DNA of 64,000 bases from Geitlerinema sp. BBD 1991-9. Its GTDB lineage: Bacteria; Cyanobacteriota; Cyanobacteriia; Cyanobacteriales; Geitlerinemataceae. How positions within the stretch are numbered: position 1 is the stretch's first letter; each line of letters starts with the position of its first letter. The stretch spans positions 44,606 to 108,605 of the forward strand of contig LWRO01000011.1 of assembly GCA_001657325.1 (NCBI GenBank), read 5' to 3'. The position numbers were made by a program, and so were the translations under genes. The notes beneath the pieces are model-generated. The model was not told where the DNA came from. It was given only the letters and a program-made list of their open reading frames with translations, and did not search any database. Shown piece after piece: positions 33,411-40,609 of this stretch.

Positions 33411-34442
33411 CTTGAGAAAGACCAACGTGGCTTGTACGTTTGGGTGCAAGCCGTCGGTGGAAAACTCCCGTTTGAGATTGCCCGCTTCGTCGATCAGATA
33501 GGGACTTAAATCGAGAAATTCCACTCGATCGTCTCCCGCAAACTGCTGCGCCAATGCTCGATTGAGGACGGAGACGACCGGGTTGCTGACATCAGCCATG
33601 CGTGGGTCTCGGAGTTGTTCGGTTTTCGATCGCGGTAACACGGACGAAAAAACAATCCGCGTTTTCGGATATTTTCGGTGAATTGTTTCGATCAGGGTTA
33701 ACGTATCGTCGAGGATATTTTTCGGGTGAGTTTGATTGAGCAATTCCGGCGTAGCCGCTCCAAAAATCGCAATTTCTTGGGGGGGATGACTGTCGGACAG
33801 TCGATCGACTTGTGCCACCATATCTTTGAGGCGATAGGCCGGTACGCCGAGATTGAAATCGTTTTCTCCTAAAAACTCATCGGGAACGGACAAGGCGATC
33901 GAACTCCCGACGATCGATCGACGAACAGTCGGATGAGTATCGATAAATTTGCGATATTCTGCAATTTTCAAGCGGTCGTAATCCTCTTTTTTGGGATAGA
34001 CACCGCTCTGGGCAGAAATTTCCTCGCGGCGTTCCAAGAAATCTGGCGGTAGATAGGCCGTGAGTTCCGCAGATTTTTCTAAGTACCATGCCCGTCCGTC
34101 CCAACGTCGATCGGCAATCGCGGCTAACGTCGCCGTTTCTTCGTCGGTCAACGTCAACAGGACTTCGAGAGAGGGAAGGGGACGAGGCGTCGAAGCAGGA
34201 GACGGCGTAAGAGAAGTGTTTTTCCCAGGAGATTTCGGGGTCGATCGAGGTGTATTCGCCAGTTGCGGTGAGTCTTTCGCTGAAGTCGAACTGACGAGGA
34301 GAGACTGACAGTTCTGGAAAATGGGGGCAAGTCCGCTCGTCGCCACGAGGAGGTACAACAACGTCCGCAATGCCTCGGGGCGTTTTCCGATGGATTTTGC
34401 GGACGCTAACACCCTTTTCCAGAGGCGTTTGTACTGTTGCAT
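33393..34442 (-). CDS. SGNH-like protein with degenerate catalytic blocks
   Basis: 349 residues. N-terminal membrane-anchor helix (LRTLLYLLVATSGLAPIF), a Pro/Ser/Thr-rich linker (TPKSPGKNTSLTPSPASTP), then an SGNH-like domain. Block I reads RRSIVGSSIALSVPD (GSS in place of GDS), block III IAIFGAATPELL lacks the usual Gly-x-Asn-Asp, while block V keeps DGLHPNVQATLVFL (Asp-x-x-His). It may therefore be inactive or bind rather than cut. It follows DUF1499 with a TGATG stop/start overlap, a clear operon, and runs convergently into the active SGNH gene, with an 18-bp overlap of 3' ends. Confidence 0.68.
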   Translation of the reverse strand: MQQYKRLWKRVLASAKSIGKRPEALRTLLYLLVATSGLAPIFQNCQSLLVSSTSAKDSPQLANTPRSTPKSPGKNTSLTPSPASTPRPLPSLEVLLTLTDEETATLAAIADRRWDGRAWYLEKSAELTAYLPPDFLERREEISAQSGVYPKKEDYDRLKIAEYRKFIDTHPTVRRSIVGSSIALSVPDEFLGENDFNLGVPAYRLKDMVAQVDRLSDSHPPQEIAIFGAATPELLNQTHPKNILDDTLTLIETIHRKYPKTRIVFSSVLPRSKTEQLRDPRMADVSNPVVSVLNRALAQQFAGDDRVEFLDLSPYLIDEAGNLKREFSTDGLHPNVQATLVFLKLLDRS

Positions 34443-34963
34443 CAGCTATTTAACCGTTGACGAATGGTTTCAATACGCTGGCGATTCACGCCGAGATCGG
34501 ATTCGCCTAACCGCGAGGCCGATCGAACGTGAACGAGCGCTTCGTCATCGTCGACTAAAAATTCCACATCATCGATAAAGCCCATGATGTTGGACGTGAA
34601 TTCTGCATAGAGATAATTGGGTTTCTCGACAACGATCTGGGTATTGTCGGTGCTTTTGAGGATATTTTTCAAACGCTCGATCGTGTCTTCAGGACTCGCT
34701 TCGTATGCCAACGGCTCAATGTAATGAGCGGTATCCTCGCTTTGACTGGACACGCAGTTCGGCGATGCGGGACAAGGCGCGAGTTTTCCGTCTTTGAACC
34801 CTAACAGATCGGGACGCTTGCCGGAAAAGTGAAAGAGACTGGCCACCTGAACGGGGGGATTCGGCGCAGCGACAGCAGCGGGAACGAGGCTCAGCACAGC
34901 GATCGATCCCCACAACAGCGACAGGCCAACGGTAACAGCAATCACACGCAATCGATCGAGCAT
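34442..34963 (-). CDS. Exported DUF1499 family protein
   Basis: 173 residues. Signal peptide (VIAVTVGLSLLWGSIAVLSLVPAAVA, cleaved after about residue 33) then the DUF1499 domain: GFKDGKLAPCPASPNCVSSQSED (two Cys), YIEPLAYEASPEDTIERLKNIL and VEKPNYLYAEFTSNIMGFIDDVEFLVDDDEALVHVRSASRLGESDLGVNRQRI, with the highly conserved SRLGxxDxGVNRxR motif. Function unknown. It shares a TGATG overlap with the following SGNH-like gene, so they are one operon. Start ATG 34961-34963. Confidence 0.88.
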   Translation of the reverse strand: MLDRLRVIAVTVGLSLLWGSIAVLSLVPAAVAAPNPPVQVASLFHFSGKRPDLLGFKDGKLAPCPASPNCVSSQSEDTAHYIEPLAYEASPEDTIERLKNILKSTDNTQIVVEKPNYLYAEFTSNIMGFIDDVEFLVDDDEALVHVRSASRLGESDLGVNRQRIETIRQRLNS

Positions 34964-35299
34964 AAACCTTCACCGAATTCGACAGATTCGATTTTAGCTC
35001 ATCGATACTTCCAAATACAGCAGCTCGGGCTGGGCGTCGATCGGGCGTCGATCGGGTCGCTTCCGATACTTTTTAGAGTATTTCCCAATTCACTTGGAGT
35101 TGATGAGTTGCTGACACAAAGTGCGTTTTAAGTCGTATTGATGGCACTCTCTTGCATGATAACGAATGCCAAGTGTTTTCATCTGCAACTTTAATACTCT
35201 CTAAGAGAGATAAACGCTGAACTGCACTTTTTAAGAGCGAGAGTCTGAAAAGCGAGAGTCTGCGGTCGGAGCGAGGACTGACAACGGAAATATCTCAGT
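34964..35299. other. Intergenic region with short direct repeats
   Basis: No gene recognised. Holds a tandem 11-bp GGGCGTCGATC (near 35033-35054) and a repeated AGCGAGAGTCTG (35236-35247, 35251-35262). The DUF1499 promoter must lie in the left part. Confidence 0.4.
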
Positions 35300-35728
35300 T
35301 CACTCGATCGAGGATAGGATTCGATCGGGTTCAGCCTCTCGATCGATCGACTCGATCGAGTTCAACCAATCTTCAACTTGCTTGAGATCGACATCACCGG
35401 AAAGATAACCGATTCCTCGATGTAGATGTAGCGAAAACTGTTCGGCGAGGGTTTCCGGATCGGTTCCCAATCCGTCATCGCGACAACGTTGTTTGAGGGC
35501 GATCGCCAAAGCATCTGCAATTTCACCACCGAACACCCTCCAAGCTATTTCGACATTACTATCGGTGGAAATGGGAACGGGAGAAGGAGGACTCGGTTCG
35601 GAAATCGATCGACAAAACGCCCAACGACACAAGACGTTCCATCGATCGATCTGGGTTTGACGCTTGAGTTTCGTCAGTTGGTCTTTGGCCGTTTGGGACA
35701 GTTTAACGCGCTCGACAGGCGGCTCCAT
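35300..35728 (-). CDS. dndE: DndE-family DNA phosphorothioation protein, orphan
   Basis: 142 residues, matching DndE: VKLSQTAKDQLTKLKRQTQIDRWNVLCRWAFCRSISEP, STDSNVEIAWRVFGGEIADALAIALKQRCRDDGL and ETLAEQFSLHLHRGIGYLSG. DndE takes part in phosphorothioate (sulfur) DNA modification with DndACD; structural work on the E. coli protein suggested binding to nicked DNA. None of dndA, B, C, D or the FGH restriction genes is present on either side here. Start ATG 35726-35728. The stop is 29 bp from the downstream small membrane gene that is upstream on this strand. It may be a relic, or serve a dnd locus elsewhere in the genome. Confidence 0.85.
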   Translation of the reverse strand: MEPPVERVKLSQTAKDQLTKLKRQTQIDRWNVLCRWAFCRSISEPSPPSPVPISTDSNVEIAWRVFGGEIADALAIALKQRCRDDGLGTDPETLAEQFSLHLHRGIGYLSGDVDLKQVEDWLNSIESIDREAEPDRILSSIE

Positions 35729-35757
35729 AATCGTGACGAGTGTAGAGGAGAGAGTCG

Positions 35758-36078
35758 CTAGGCTTCAGTTTTGTTAGAGACGAGGCGATAGATGCCATAG
35801 ACGATCGCGGCGAGGATGGTGAGGCTAATCGCTAACGTCACTAACCGAAAAACGGTTTGTAAAACGGCCAACGCCAGGACAACTCCACCGATACCGACCG
35901 CAACTTGGCCGATAGTCGGAAGACTTTGGAACCAGGTTCGGGCTTGTTGGTATAACGCCTTTAGCGTATTTGGCGAACCGGACTCGGGTGTGGGTTCGTG
36001 GTTGCTCGATCGAGTGCTGCGTTCGAGATCGAGTTCGAGTTCTTGTAGTCGGCGTTGCCAGTCGGATTGTGGGTTCAT
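35758..36078 (-). CDS. Hypothetical small membrane protein
   Basis: 106 residues, not recognised. N-terminal charged segment (WQRRLQELELDLERSTRSS), a linker, then two closely spaced hydrophobic helices (IGQVAVGIGGVVLALAVLQTVF and LVTLAISLTILAAIVYGIYRLV). ATG 36076-36078 is chosen; an in-frame GTG-or-ATG extension to 36105 would add nine residues. It sits 29 bp before dndE on the same strand, so the two may be co-transcribed; no functional link is known. Confidence 0.6.
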   Translation of the reverse strand: MNPQSDWQRRLQELELDLERSTRSSNHEPTPESGSPNTLKALYQQARTWFQSLPTIGQVAVGIGGVVLALAVLQTVFRLVTLAISLTILAAIVYGIYRLVSNKTEA

Positions 36079-36330
36079 AAGCTCACTCAAAGCAATCGAA
36101 ACCAAACTTCGTGTTTCTTCCGTGATTGTAGCGAAACCAGGCCCCCGACTCCAAGGCGAAACTTCCGAACTCCCCGATTCCGAGGATTATGACATCGATC
36201 GAACTGGCATCGATTTCCCAACTCCCCTTCCACAAGGGGCGACAATAGAAGTGGGAACTTCCCAAATACGATCGCAATTTTCACTTGCCAATCGTCAATC
36301 GTAAATCGCCATAAGGAGGTTGATGCAGCG

Positions 36331-36738
36331 ATGCAACGCCATTCATTCAGGTTCGCAATCGCGATCGCCCTCGGTTCTGTTCTCGCAATTCCCAATGTCG
36401 CTTTTGGGGAATCCGTTCAACTGGCTGCGGGTTTTCAAACAGAAACTCGTTCGGGAATGTCGGGGGGGACGCGCAACAGTAACGATTGTGGTTTTGTGTC
36501 CGCCACGCCAAACCATCAATTACAACTGACGGAAGATTTTTCCTATCTCCGTCTCAGTGTCGCGGGTGAAGGACAGCCAACGCTGGTGGTTGTCGGGCCG
36601 AGTTCTGACGATCGATTCTGCGCCCGCAACACACCCCAGCAATCGGGTTACTGGCCACAAGGAACTTACGATATCTACGTCGGAAACCTCGACGGGGGAT
36701 CGCATCCCTATACGCTTTCGATTTCTGAAATCCCCTAA
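36331..36738 (+). CDS. Secreted hypothetical protein
   Basis: 135 residues. Clear signal peptide ([20 protein letters not shown], cleaved near residue 26) and a compact beta-rich domain with two Cys ([18 protein letters not shown]) that could form a disulfide: [31 protein letters not shown] and [25 protein letters not shown]. Similar short secreted proteins are widespread in cyanobacteria; no function is known. Start ATG 36331 with AAGGAGG about 12 nt upstream, the strongest Shine-Dalgarno in this neighbourhood. A CGTCAAT-CGTAAAT heptamer pair lies in its leader. Confidence 0.75.
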   Translation: MQRHSFRFAIAIALGSVLAIPNVAFGESVQLAAGFQTETRSGMSGGTRNSNDCGFVSATPNHQLQLTEDFSYLRLSVAGEGQPTLVVVGPSSDDRFCARNTPQQSGYWPQGTYDIYVGNLDGGSHPYTLSISEIP

Positions 36739-36794
36739 GTTTGACGTATCATAGAGTCTGGACTTTTAACAACAGTGTTTCGATCGAGAGAACT

Positions 36795-36884
36795 ATGGAT
36801 ATTTTGAGTGCTGGCTGGGCTGGTCTTCTCGTCGTGTTCACCTTTTCGATCTCTTTGGTGGTCTGGGGACGCAACGGCTTCTAG
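36795..36884 (+). CDS. petN: Cytochrome b6f complex subunit PetN (29 aa)
   Basis: Smallest subunit of the cytochrome b6f complex, needed for its stability. ATG 36795 to TAG 36884 encodes 29 residues: [13 protein letters not shown], a single membrane helix ([12 protein letters not shown]) and the invariant C-terminus WGRNGF. The sequence matches PetN closely (known proteins start MDILTLGW). A hairpin terminator follows at 36908-36943. The gene stands alone. Confidence 0.93.
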   Translation: MDILSAGWAGLLVVFTFSISLVVWGRNGF

Positions 36885-36907
36885 ATTCTGCAATTCTTTG
36901 CACGTTT

Positions 36908-36943
36908 GATAGGCGAGGCATCAAAACGATGTCTCGCCTTATC
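36908..36943 (+). terminator. Terminator of petN
   Basis: GATAGGCGAGGCATC (36908-36922) pairs with GATGTCTCGCCTTATC (36928-36943) apart from one bulge and one G-T, loop AAAAC, then GTTT. It lies 24 bp after the petN stop. Confidence 0.75.
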
Positions 36944-37076
36944 GTTTGGAGAGCCGAGCCGTAACGAGTAGTCTAACAACTGGCAACTGGTGACTGGTAA
37001 CTGCCCCTACTGCTCACGGCTCACTGTTCACTGTAAAAGTCGATCGAATCGATCCGAACGATCGAACGAGACGGTT

Positions 37077-37268
37077 CTATTCGACCGTGTAACCCGCATC
37101 GACAATGGCCGCTTTAACCGTTTCTTCCGGTTGTTGAGATTCGATGGAGACGGTTTTACGGTCTAAATCCGTTTGGACTTTTGCAGAAGCATCGATTTGA
37201 CAAACGGCTTTCGTGATGGTTTCCACGCAAGCGGAGCAAGCCATATCGGGAACTTTGAATTCAAGCAT
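37077..37268 (-). CDS. Heavy-metal-associated (HMA) domain protein
   Basis: 63 residues, a single ferredoxin-like HMA domain: MLEFKVPDMACSACVETITKAV with the metal-binding CxxC (here CSAC), then a predicted second helix and strand (TDLDRKTVSIESQQPEETVKAAIVDAGYTV). Such proteins carry copper(I) or zinc to P-type ATPases; in cyanobacteria Atx1 serves CtaA and PacS and thylakoid plastocyanin. The substrate is copper by similarity only. ATG 37266-37268 is chosen over an upstream TTG at 37277. It lies 54 bp after purQ on the same strand and may be read through from it. Confidence 0.85.
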   Translation of the reverse strand: MLEFKVPDMACSACVETITKAVCQIDASAKVQTDLDRKTVSIESQQPEETVKAAIVDAGYTVE

Positions 37269-37322
37269 TTTGAGCAATCGACCTCGCGATTCAAATTGTT
37301 GCTTTATCTTCCCATCGTCTCT

Positions 37323-38021
37323 TCACCCTGCAACAAGTACCGACTCGAGGAGACCTTTAAATAAGGCGAGTCCGTCTGTTGCGCCCAGTATCGAATCGGC
37401 GGCACGTTCGGGATGGGGCATCATTCCTAGCACGTTTTGTTGCTCGTTGCAAATACCGGCAATATTATTTAACGAGCCGTTGGGATTAGCTACATCGGTT
37501 ACTTCACCGGAGGGAGAGCAATAACGGAACAGCACTCGTCCGTTGGACTCTAACTGAGCCAGCGTCTCAGCATCAGCATGGTAACGGCCTTCCCCATGAG
37601 CGATGGGGAGAACGATCGATCGATCGCTCTCGTAATACTGCGTCCAGGGTAAATCCGTGCGTTCGACTTTCAGGGGAACGCGATCGCAAATAAAGTGTAG
37701 GTTACGGTTGCGAACGAGAGCCCCTGGAAGTAAACCCACTTCCGTGAGAATTTGAAACCCGTTACAGATTCCCAAAACGTATTTTCCCTGACGGGCGTGT
37801 TCGATAACCGATTGCATGACTGGAGAAAAGCGAGAGATCGCACCGCAGCGCAAATAATCTCCATAGCTGAAACCGCCTGGAATCACCAGGACATCGAGAT
37901 CGCTAAGATCGGTGTCGCGATGCCAAATTTTCCGAGTGGGCTGTCCGAGTACATCTCGCGTCACGTAGATAACATCTCGATCGCAGTTCGAGCCGGGAAA
38001 GACGACAACGCCGAACTTCAT
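37323..38021 (-). CDS. purQ: Phosphoribosylformylglycinamidine synthase, glutaminase subunit
   Basis: Supplies ammonia from glutamine for the FGAR-to-FGAM step of purine synthesis, acting with PurL and PurS. 232 residues, class I glutamine amidotransferase fold: [30 protein letters not shown], the nucleophile motif [19 protein letters not shown] (Cys) and the His-Glu of MMPHPERA. All are intact. ATG 38019-38021 overlaps the purS stop by 4 bp (ATGA), so translational coupling is expected. purL is not in the window. Confidence 0.95.
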   Translation of the reverse strand: MKFGVVVFPGSNCDRDVIYVTRDVLGQPTRKIWHRDTDLSDLDVLVIPGGFSYGDYLRCGAISRFSPVMQSVIEHARQGKYVLGICNGFQILTEVGLLPGALVRNRNLHFICDRVPLKVERTDLPWTQYYESDRSIVLPIAHGEGRYHADAETLAQLESNGRVLFRYCSPSGEVTDVANPNGSLNNIAGICNEQQNVLGMMPHPERAADSILGATDGLALFKGLLESVLVAG

Positions 38022-38293
38022 ACTCGCGCCTCCTGCGCCACTTCTACCACGTCGAAGCGATAGTTTTCGATAACGGGATTTGCCAACAGTCGATCGCACA
38101 TCACATCGAGTTGGCGACGGGCTTCTTCTTCACTGTCAGCCTTTAGGGTCATTTCAACATACTTACCGATGCGAACGCTATCGACATCCTCAAAACCGAG
38201 ATGTTCGAGACCCGATCGAACGGCAGTTCCTGCCGGATCGAGGACTGAAGGTCTGAGGGTAACATAGATTTGGGCTTGATAAACTTGACTCAC
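38018..38293 (-). CDS. purS: Phosphoribosylformylglycinamidine synthase subunit PurS
   Basis: Small bridging subunit of the PurLQS complex. About 91 residues: [76 protein letters not shown], all family blocks present. The likely start is GTG 38293 (MSQVYQAQ), matching usual PurS N-termini; a TTG at 38308 would add five residues. It overlaps purQ by 4 bp. Divergent from the Fur-family regulator, 91 bp away. Confidence 0.92.
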   Translation of the reverse strand: MSQVYQAQIYVTLRPSVLDPAGTAVRSGLEHLGFEDVDSVRIGKYVEMTLKADSEEEARRQLDVMCDRLLANPVIENYRFDVVEVAQEARV

Positions 38294-38384
38294 AATTATG
38301 CTTGGCAAAACGATCTTAGAGGTGCTACCGTCCCCTTAATTTAAGTTACCGTATCGAGCCAACGACGATCGAACCAATTTACTA

Positions 38385-38780
38385 ATGAAAACGCGGCGTA
38401 CCCCCTCCCAGGAAAAAATTCTCGATCTGCTCGACACCCAGAAGCGATCGCTATCAGCCCAAGATATTTATGTCGAACTGCGACAAGGCGATCGGGGGAT
38501 GGGACTAGCAACCGTCTATCGAGCGCTCGAGGCTTTGAAACTCGAAGGTTTGGTCCAAGTGCGAACCTTAACGAGTGGTGAATCCCTCTACAGCTCCCGA
38601 AAACAGGACAAACATCACCTAACCTGCTTGCAGTGCGGCGAGTCGATCGCGATTGGCGAGTGTCCAGTTCGCGATCTCGAGCAACGCTTGCAAACCAAAC
38701 ACCACTTCAAGATTTTTTACCACACCTTGGAATTTTTCGGACTCTGCGATCGATGTTTACCGATGGAGGAAAACGCTTGA
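38385..38780 (+). CDS. Fur-family metalloregulator (Zur/PerR-like)
   Basis: 131 residues. Winged helix (TRRTPSQEKILDLLDTQKRSLSAQDIYVELRQGDRGMGLATVYRALEALKLEGLV), then the dimerisation/metal domain with KHHLTCLQCGESIAI (CxxC and His) and HHFKIFYHTLEFFGLCDRC (second CxxC). The two CxxC pairs form the structural zinc site. The lack of a long N-terminal extension and the HLTCLQC pattern point more to Zur or PerR than to Fur proper; the metal cannot be decided by eye. Start ATG 38385. It controls unknown targets; the interleaved inverted repeats after it (38813-38915) could be relevant. Confidence 0.85.
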   Translation: MKTRRTPSQEKILDLLDTQKRSLSAQDIYVELRQGDRGMGLATVYRALEALKLEGLVQVRTLTSGESLYSSRKQDKHHLTCLQCGESIAIGECPVRDLEQRLQTKHHFKIFYHTLEFFGLCDRCLPMEENA

Positions 38781-38812
38781 GATTGGGTCGATCTCAATGA
38801 CACCGCAGCGGA

Positions 38813-38915
38813 GGTCTTTTCCCAATTCGGTGATACAAATCACATCGATCGACTGCTTTCGCGCACGCTATCGTTTTGGATTTCGTCACGGGAAGACCTT
38901 AAATGTATCACCGAA
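38813..38915. repeat. Interleaved inverted repeats between regulator and small gene
   Basis: A 12-bp perfect pair, TTCGGTGATACA (38826-38837) and TGTATCACCGAA (38904-38915), interleaves with a second pair, GGTCTTTTCCC (38813-38823) and GGGAAGACC (38890-38898). The order A-B-A'-B' could fold as a pseudoknot, or mark two operator half-sites. No gene lies inside. Confidence 0.55.
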
Positions 38916-38996
38916 CGAACCCGAGTTCAGTCACTGAGCGACTCGACTCAATGGGCGATATTAGAGGGGAGAGAGTTATAAGAATCGAGAACGATC

Positions 38997-39251
38997 ATGT
39001 CCCCTCAATTAAAGATGCGCTACGGTTCCATTGACGACCTGTTTTCCCAAATTTGGCAATCAGGATGCGTTAACGTCCAAGCTCAACACGTTTTAAAAAC
39101 GATGTTGCTCGAACAGTCCTATACCCAAGACGAACAGGCGACGATCGATCGATTGTTGTATGCCGTGCGTCGAGGATGGATCAAAGTTGGGCGAGAATCT
39201 TCGGAGTGTGGTTTAACATCCCGTCCGATCCCTGCTCGATCGAGCTGTTAA
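38997..39251 (+). CDS. Small conserved hypothetical protein
   Basis: 84 residues, helical: LKMRYGSIDDLFSQIWQSGCVNVQAQHVLKTMLLEQSYTQDEQATIDRLLYAVRRGWIKV. The pattern (xSIDDLxxxIWxxGxV, VLKxxLL, DxxxIDRLLYAVRRGW) recurs in many cyanobacteria as an uncharacterised family. The C-terminal 20 residues (ESSECGLTSRPIPARSSC) look non-conserved. No ribosome-binding site of note; ATG 38997. Function unknown. Confidence 0.6.
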   Translation: MSPQLKMRYGSIDDLFSQIWQSGCVNVQAQHVLKTMLLEQSYTQDEQATIDRLLYAVRRGWIKVGRESSECGLTSRPIPARSSC

Positions 39252-39375
39252 GCCAAACTTCATCACAATTGAGTGTTAAAACGGTTATTCATTCGATCGA
39301 ATTGACGGCTACAAAATCGATCGAACTGAGGAAAGATGACTTTTTGAAACAAGCCAATTTGAAATACACCGATAA

Positions 39376-39411
39376 AAACAAACCGGAAAGCTCGACGTGG
39401 AGCAATCCGGC
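39376..39411 (-). terminator. Terminator downstream of tRNA-Leu(CAG)
   Basis: On the minus strand CCGGATTGCTC pairs with GAGCTTTCCGG with a small internal loop, followed by TTTGTTTTT. It lies directly after the tRNA 3' end and could also stop plus-strand transcripts. Confidence 0.55.
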
Positions 39412-39419
39412 TTTTAAAA

Positions 39420-39503
39420 TGCGGAACCCGGGACTTGAACCCGGAAGTCCTTGCGAACACTAGAACCTGAATCTAGCGCGTCTACCAATTCCGCCAGTTC
39501 CGC
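39420..39503 (-). tRNA. tRNA-Leu (anticodon CAG)
   Basis: 84-nt cloverleaf on the minus strand: acceptor GCGGAAC (from 39503) pairs with GTTCCGC, discriminator A (position 39420), no encoded CCA. Anticodon arm CTAGA-TTCAGGT-TCTAG gives CAG, for CUG codons. The extra arm (TGTTCGCAAGGACTT) and the CGGGTTCAAGTCCCG T-arm are normal for a leucine tRNA. Confidence 0.95.
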
Positions 39504-39610
39504 TTGTTTTATTTTCGTGTCACAATTTACTATTGTGCCGCCATCTTTAAAATTTGTCAATCCATTTTGAAAAAATTTTGAGTTTTACCCCGGCTGTCGT
39601 TCGCACGCCA

Positions 39611-40510
39611 TCACTGAAACACCATTTTGGGTGCGAGTTGAGGTTGCGATTTACCCGGTTGCCACATTCCCACCCCGAGGAAGCGTCCCGAGTCGTCAAA
39701 CACGGAAACGATCTCACCATTGGGTTGCAAGCCGTCTGGCTTAATGCGCTGTCCGTGACACCAACGTTGGGCGAGGGGATCGGGAAGAACGAGTGAGGGG
39801 AGGTGTCGTAACGCCGTTTCGGACGAGATGGGTTGAAACTCACCGCGTTGAGCGAGATCGCTCAATTCCTCGATCGAGCAACTGTCCTCGATCGAAAAGC
39901 CACTACTTTGAGTACGAACCAACTTCGCTAAAGTGGCTCCCGTTCCCAGGACTTCCCCCAAATCTCGAGCGATCGAGCGGATGTAAGTTCCCCCACCACA
40001 GGCGATCGCTAAATCCACCTCGGGAAACTCCCCCGTCCGCCAATCGAGAACCTCGATCGAATAGACGACGACTTGTCGCGACGGAACGTTGACGTCTTTT
40101 CCAGCTCTCGCCAAATCGTACAGCCGTTTTCCATCCACTTGAATCGCGCTGTACTTCGGTGGAATTTGCTCGATCTCTCCCACAAATTGTGGAATCGCCG
40201 AGCGAACTGCCTCGATCGTCAGTTGCGGCGCGGGATGTGAGGCAATCACCTCACCCTCGAGATCGTCGGTTGTCGTTCGCACCCCAAACCGTACCGTAGC
40301 GTTATAGGCTTTGTCAGATTGGAGGTATTGAATCAATCGCGTCGCTTTTCCCAAGGCAATCGGTAACACGCCAGTTGCCATGGGATCGAGGGTTCCGCCA
40401 TGTCCGACTTTCTTGAGTGCGAGGAGTCGTCGCACCTTAGCCACACAATCGTGAGAGGTCCAACCTTGCGGTTTGTGAAGGTTGAGAAAGCCAAATCGGG
40501 AAGTTTCCAT
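39611..40510 (-). CDS. truB: tRNA pseudouridine(55) synthase
   Basis: Makes pseudouridine 55 in the T-loop of most tRNAs. 299 residues: GFLNLHKPQGWTSHDCV, the catalytic motif KVGHGGTLDPMATGVL with the nucleophilic Asp, GKATRLIQYL, YSAIQVDGKRLYDLARAG and the IACGGGTYIRSIARDLG block. C-terminal PUA-type end. ATG 40508-40510 is chosen; a TTG precedes it directly. The leader carries three CGTAAAT heptamers ending 4 bp upstream of the ATG. Upstream on the same strand is lysC, 98 bp away. Confidence 0.95.
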   Translation of the reverse strand: METSRFGFLNLHKPQGWTSHDCVAKVRRLLALKKVGHGGTLDPMATGVLPIALGKATRLIQYLQSDKAYNATVRFGVRTTTDDLEGEVIASHPAPQLTIEAVRSAIPQFVGEIEQIPPKYSAIQVDGKRLYDLARAGKDVNVPSRQVVVYSIEVLDWRTGEFPEVDLAIACGGGTYIRSIARDLGEVLGTGATLAKLVRTQSSGFSIEDSCSIEELSDLAQRGEFQPISSETALRHLPSLVLPDPLAQRWCHGQRIKPDGLQPNGEIVSVFDDSGRFLGVGMWQPGKSQPQLAPKMVFQ

Positions 40511-40514
40511 CAAA

Positions 40515-40538
40515 ACGATTTACGATTTACGATTTACG
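40515..40538 (-). repeat. CGTAAAT heptamer repeats in the truB leader
   Basis: Three copies of CGTAAAT read on the minus strand between lysC and truB, ending 4 bp before the truB ATG at 40510. Same STRR type and sense orientation as the array at 30345-30372. Confidence 0.75.
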
Positions 40539-40609
40539 CTTTGCGAGAGAGGGGAGAAGAGAAGAATTGTGTATTTCAACATCGCCCCACCCCTGAAGAT
40601 CGAGGTGTC

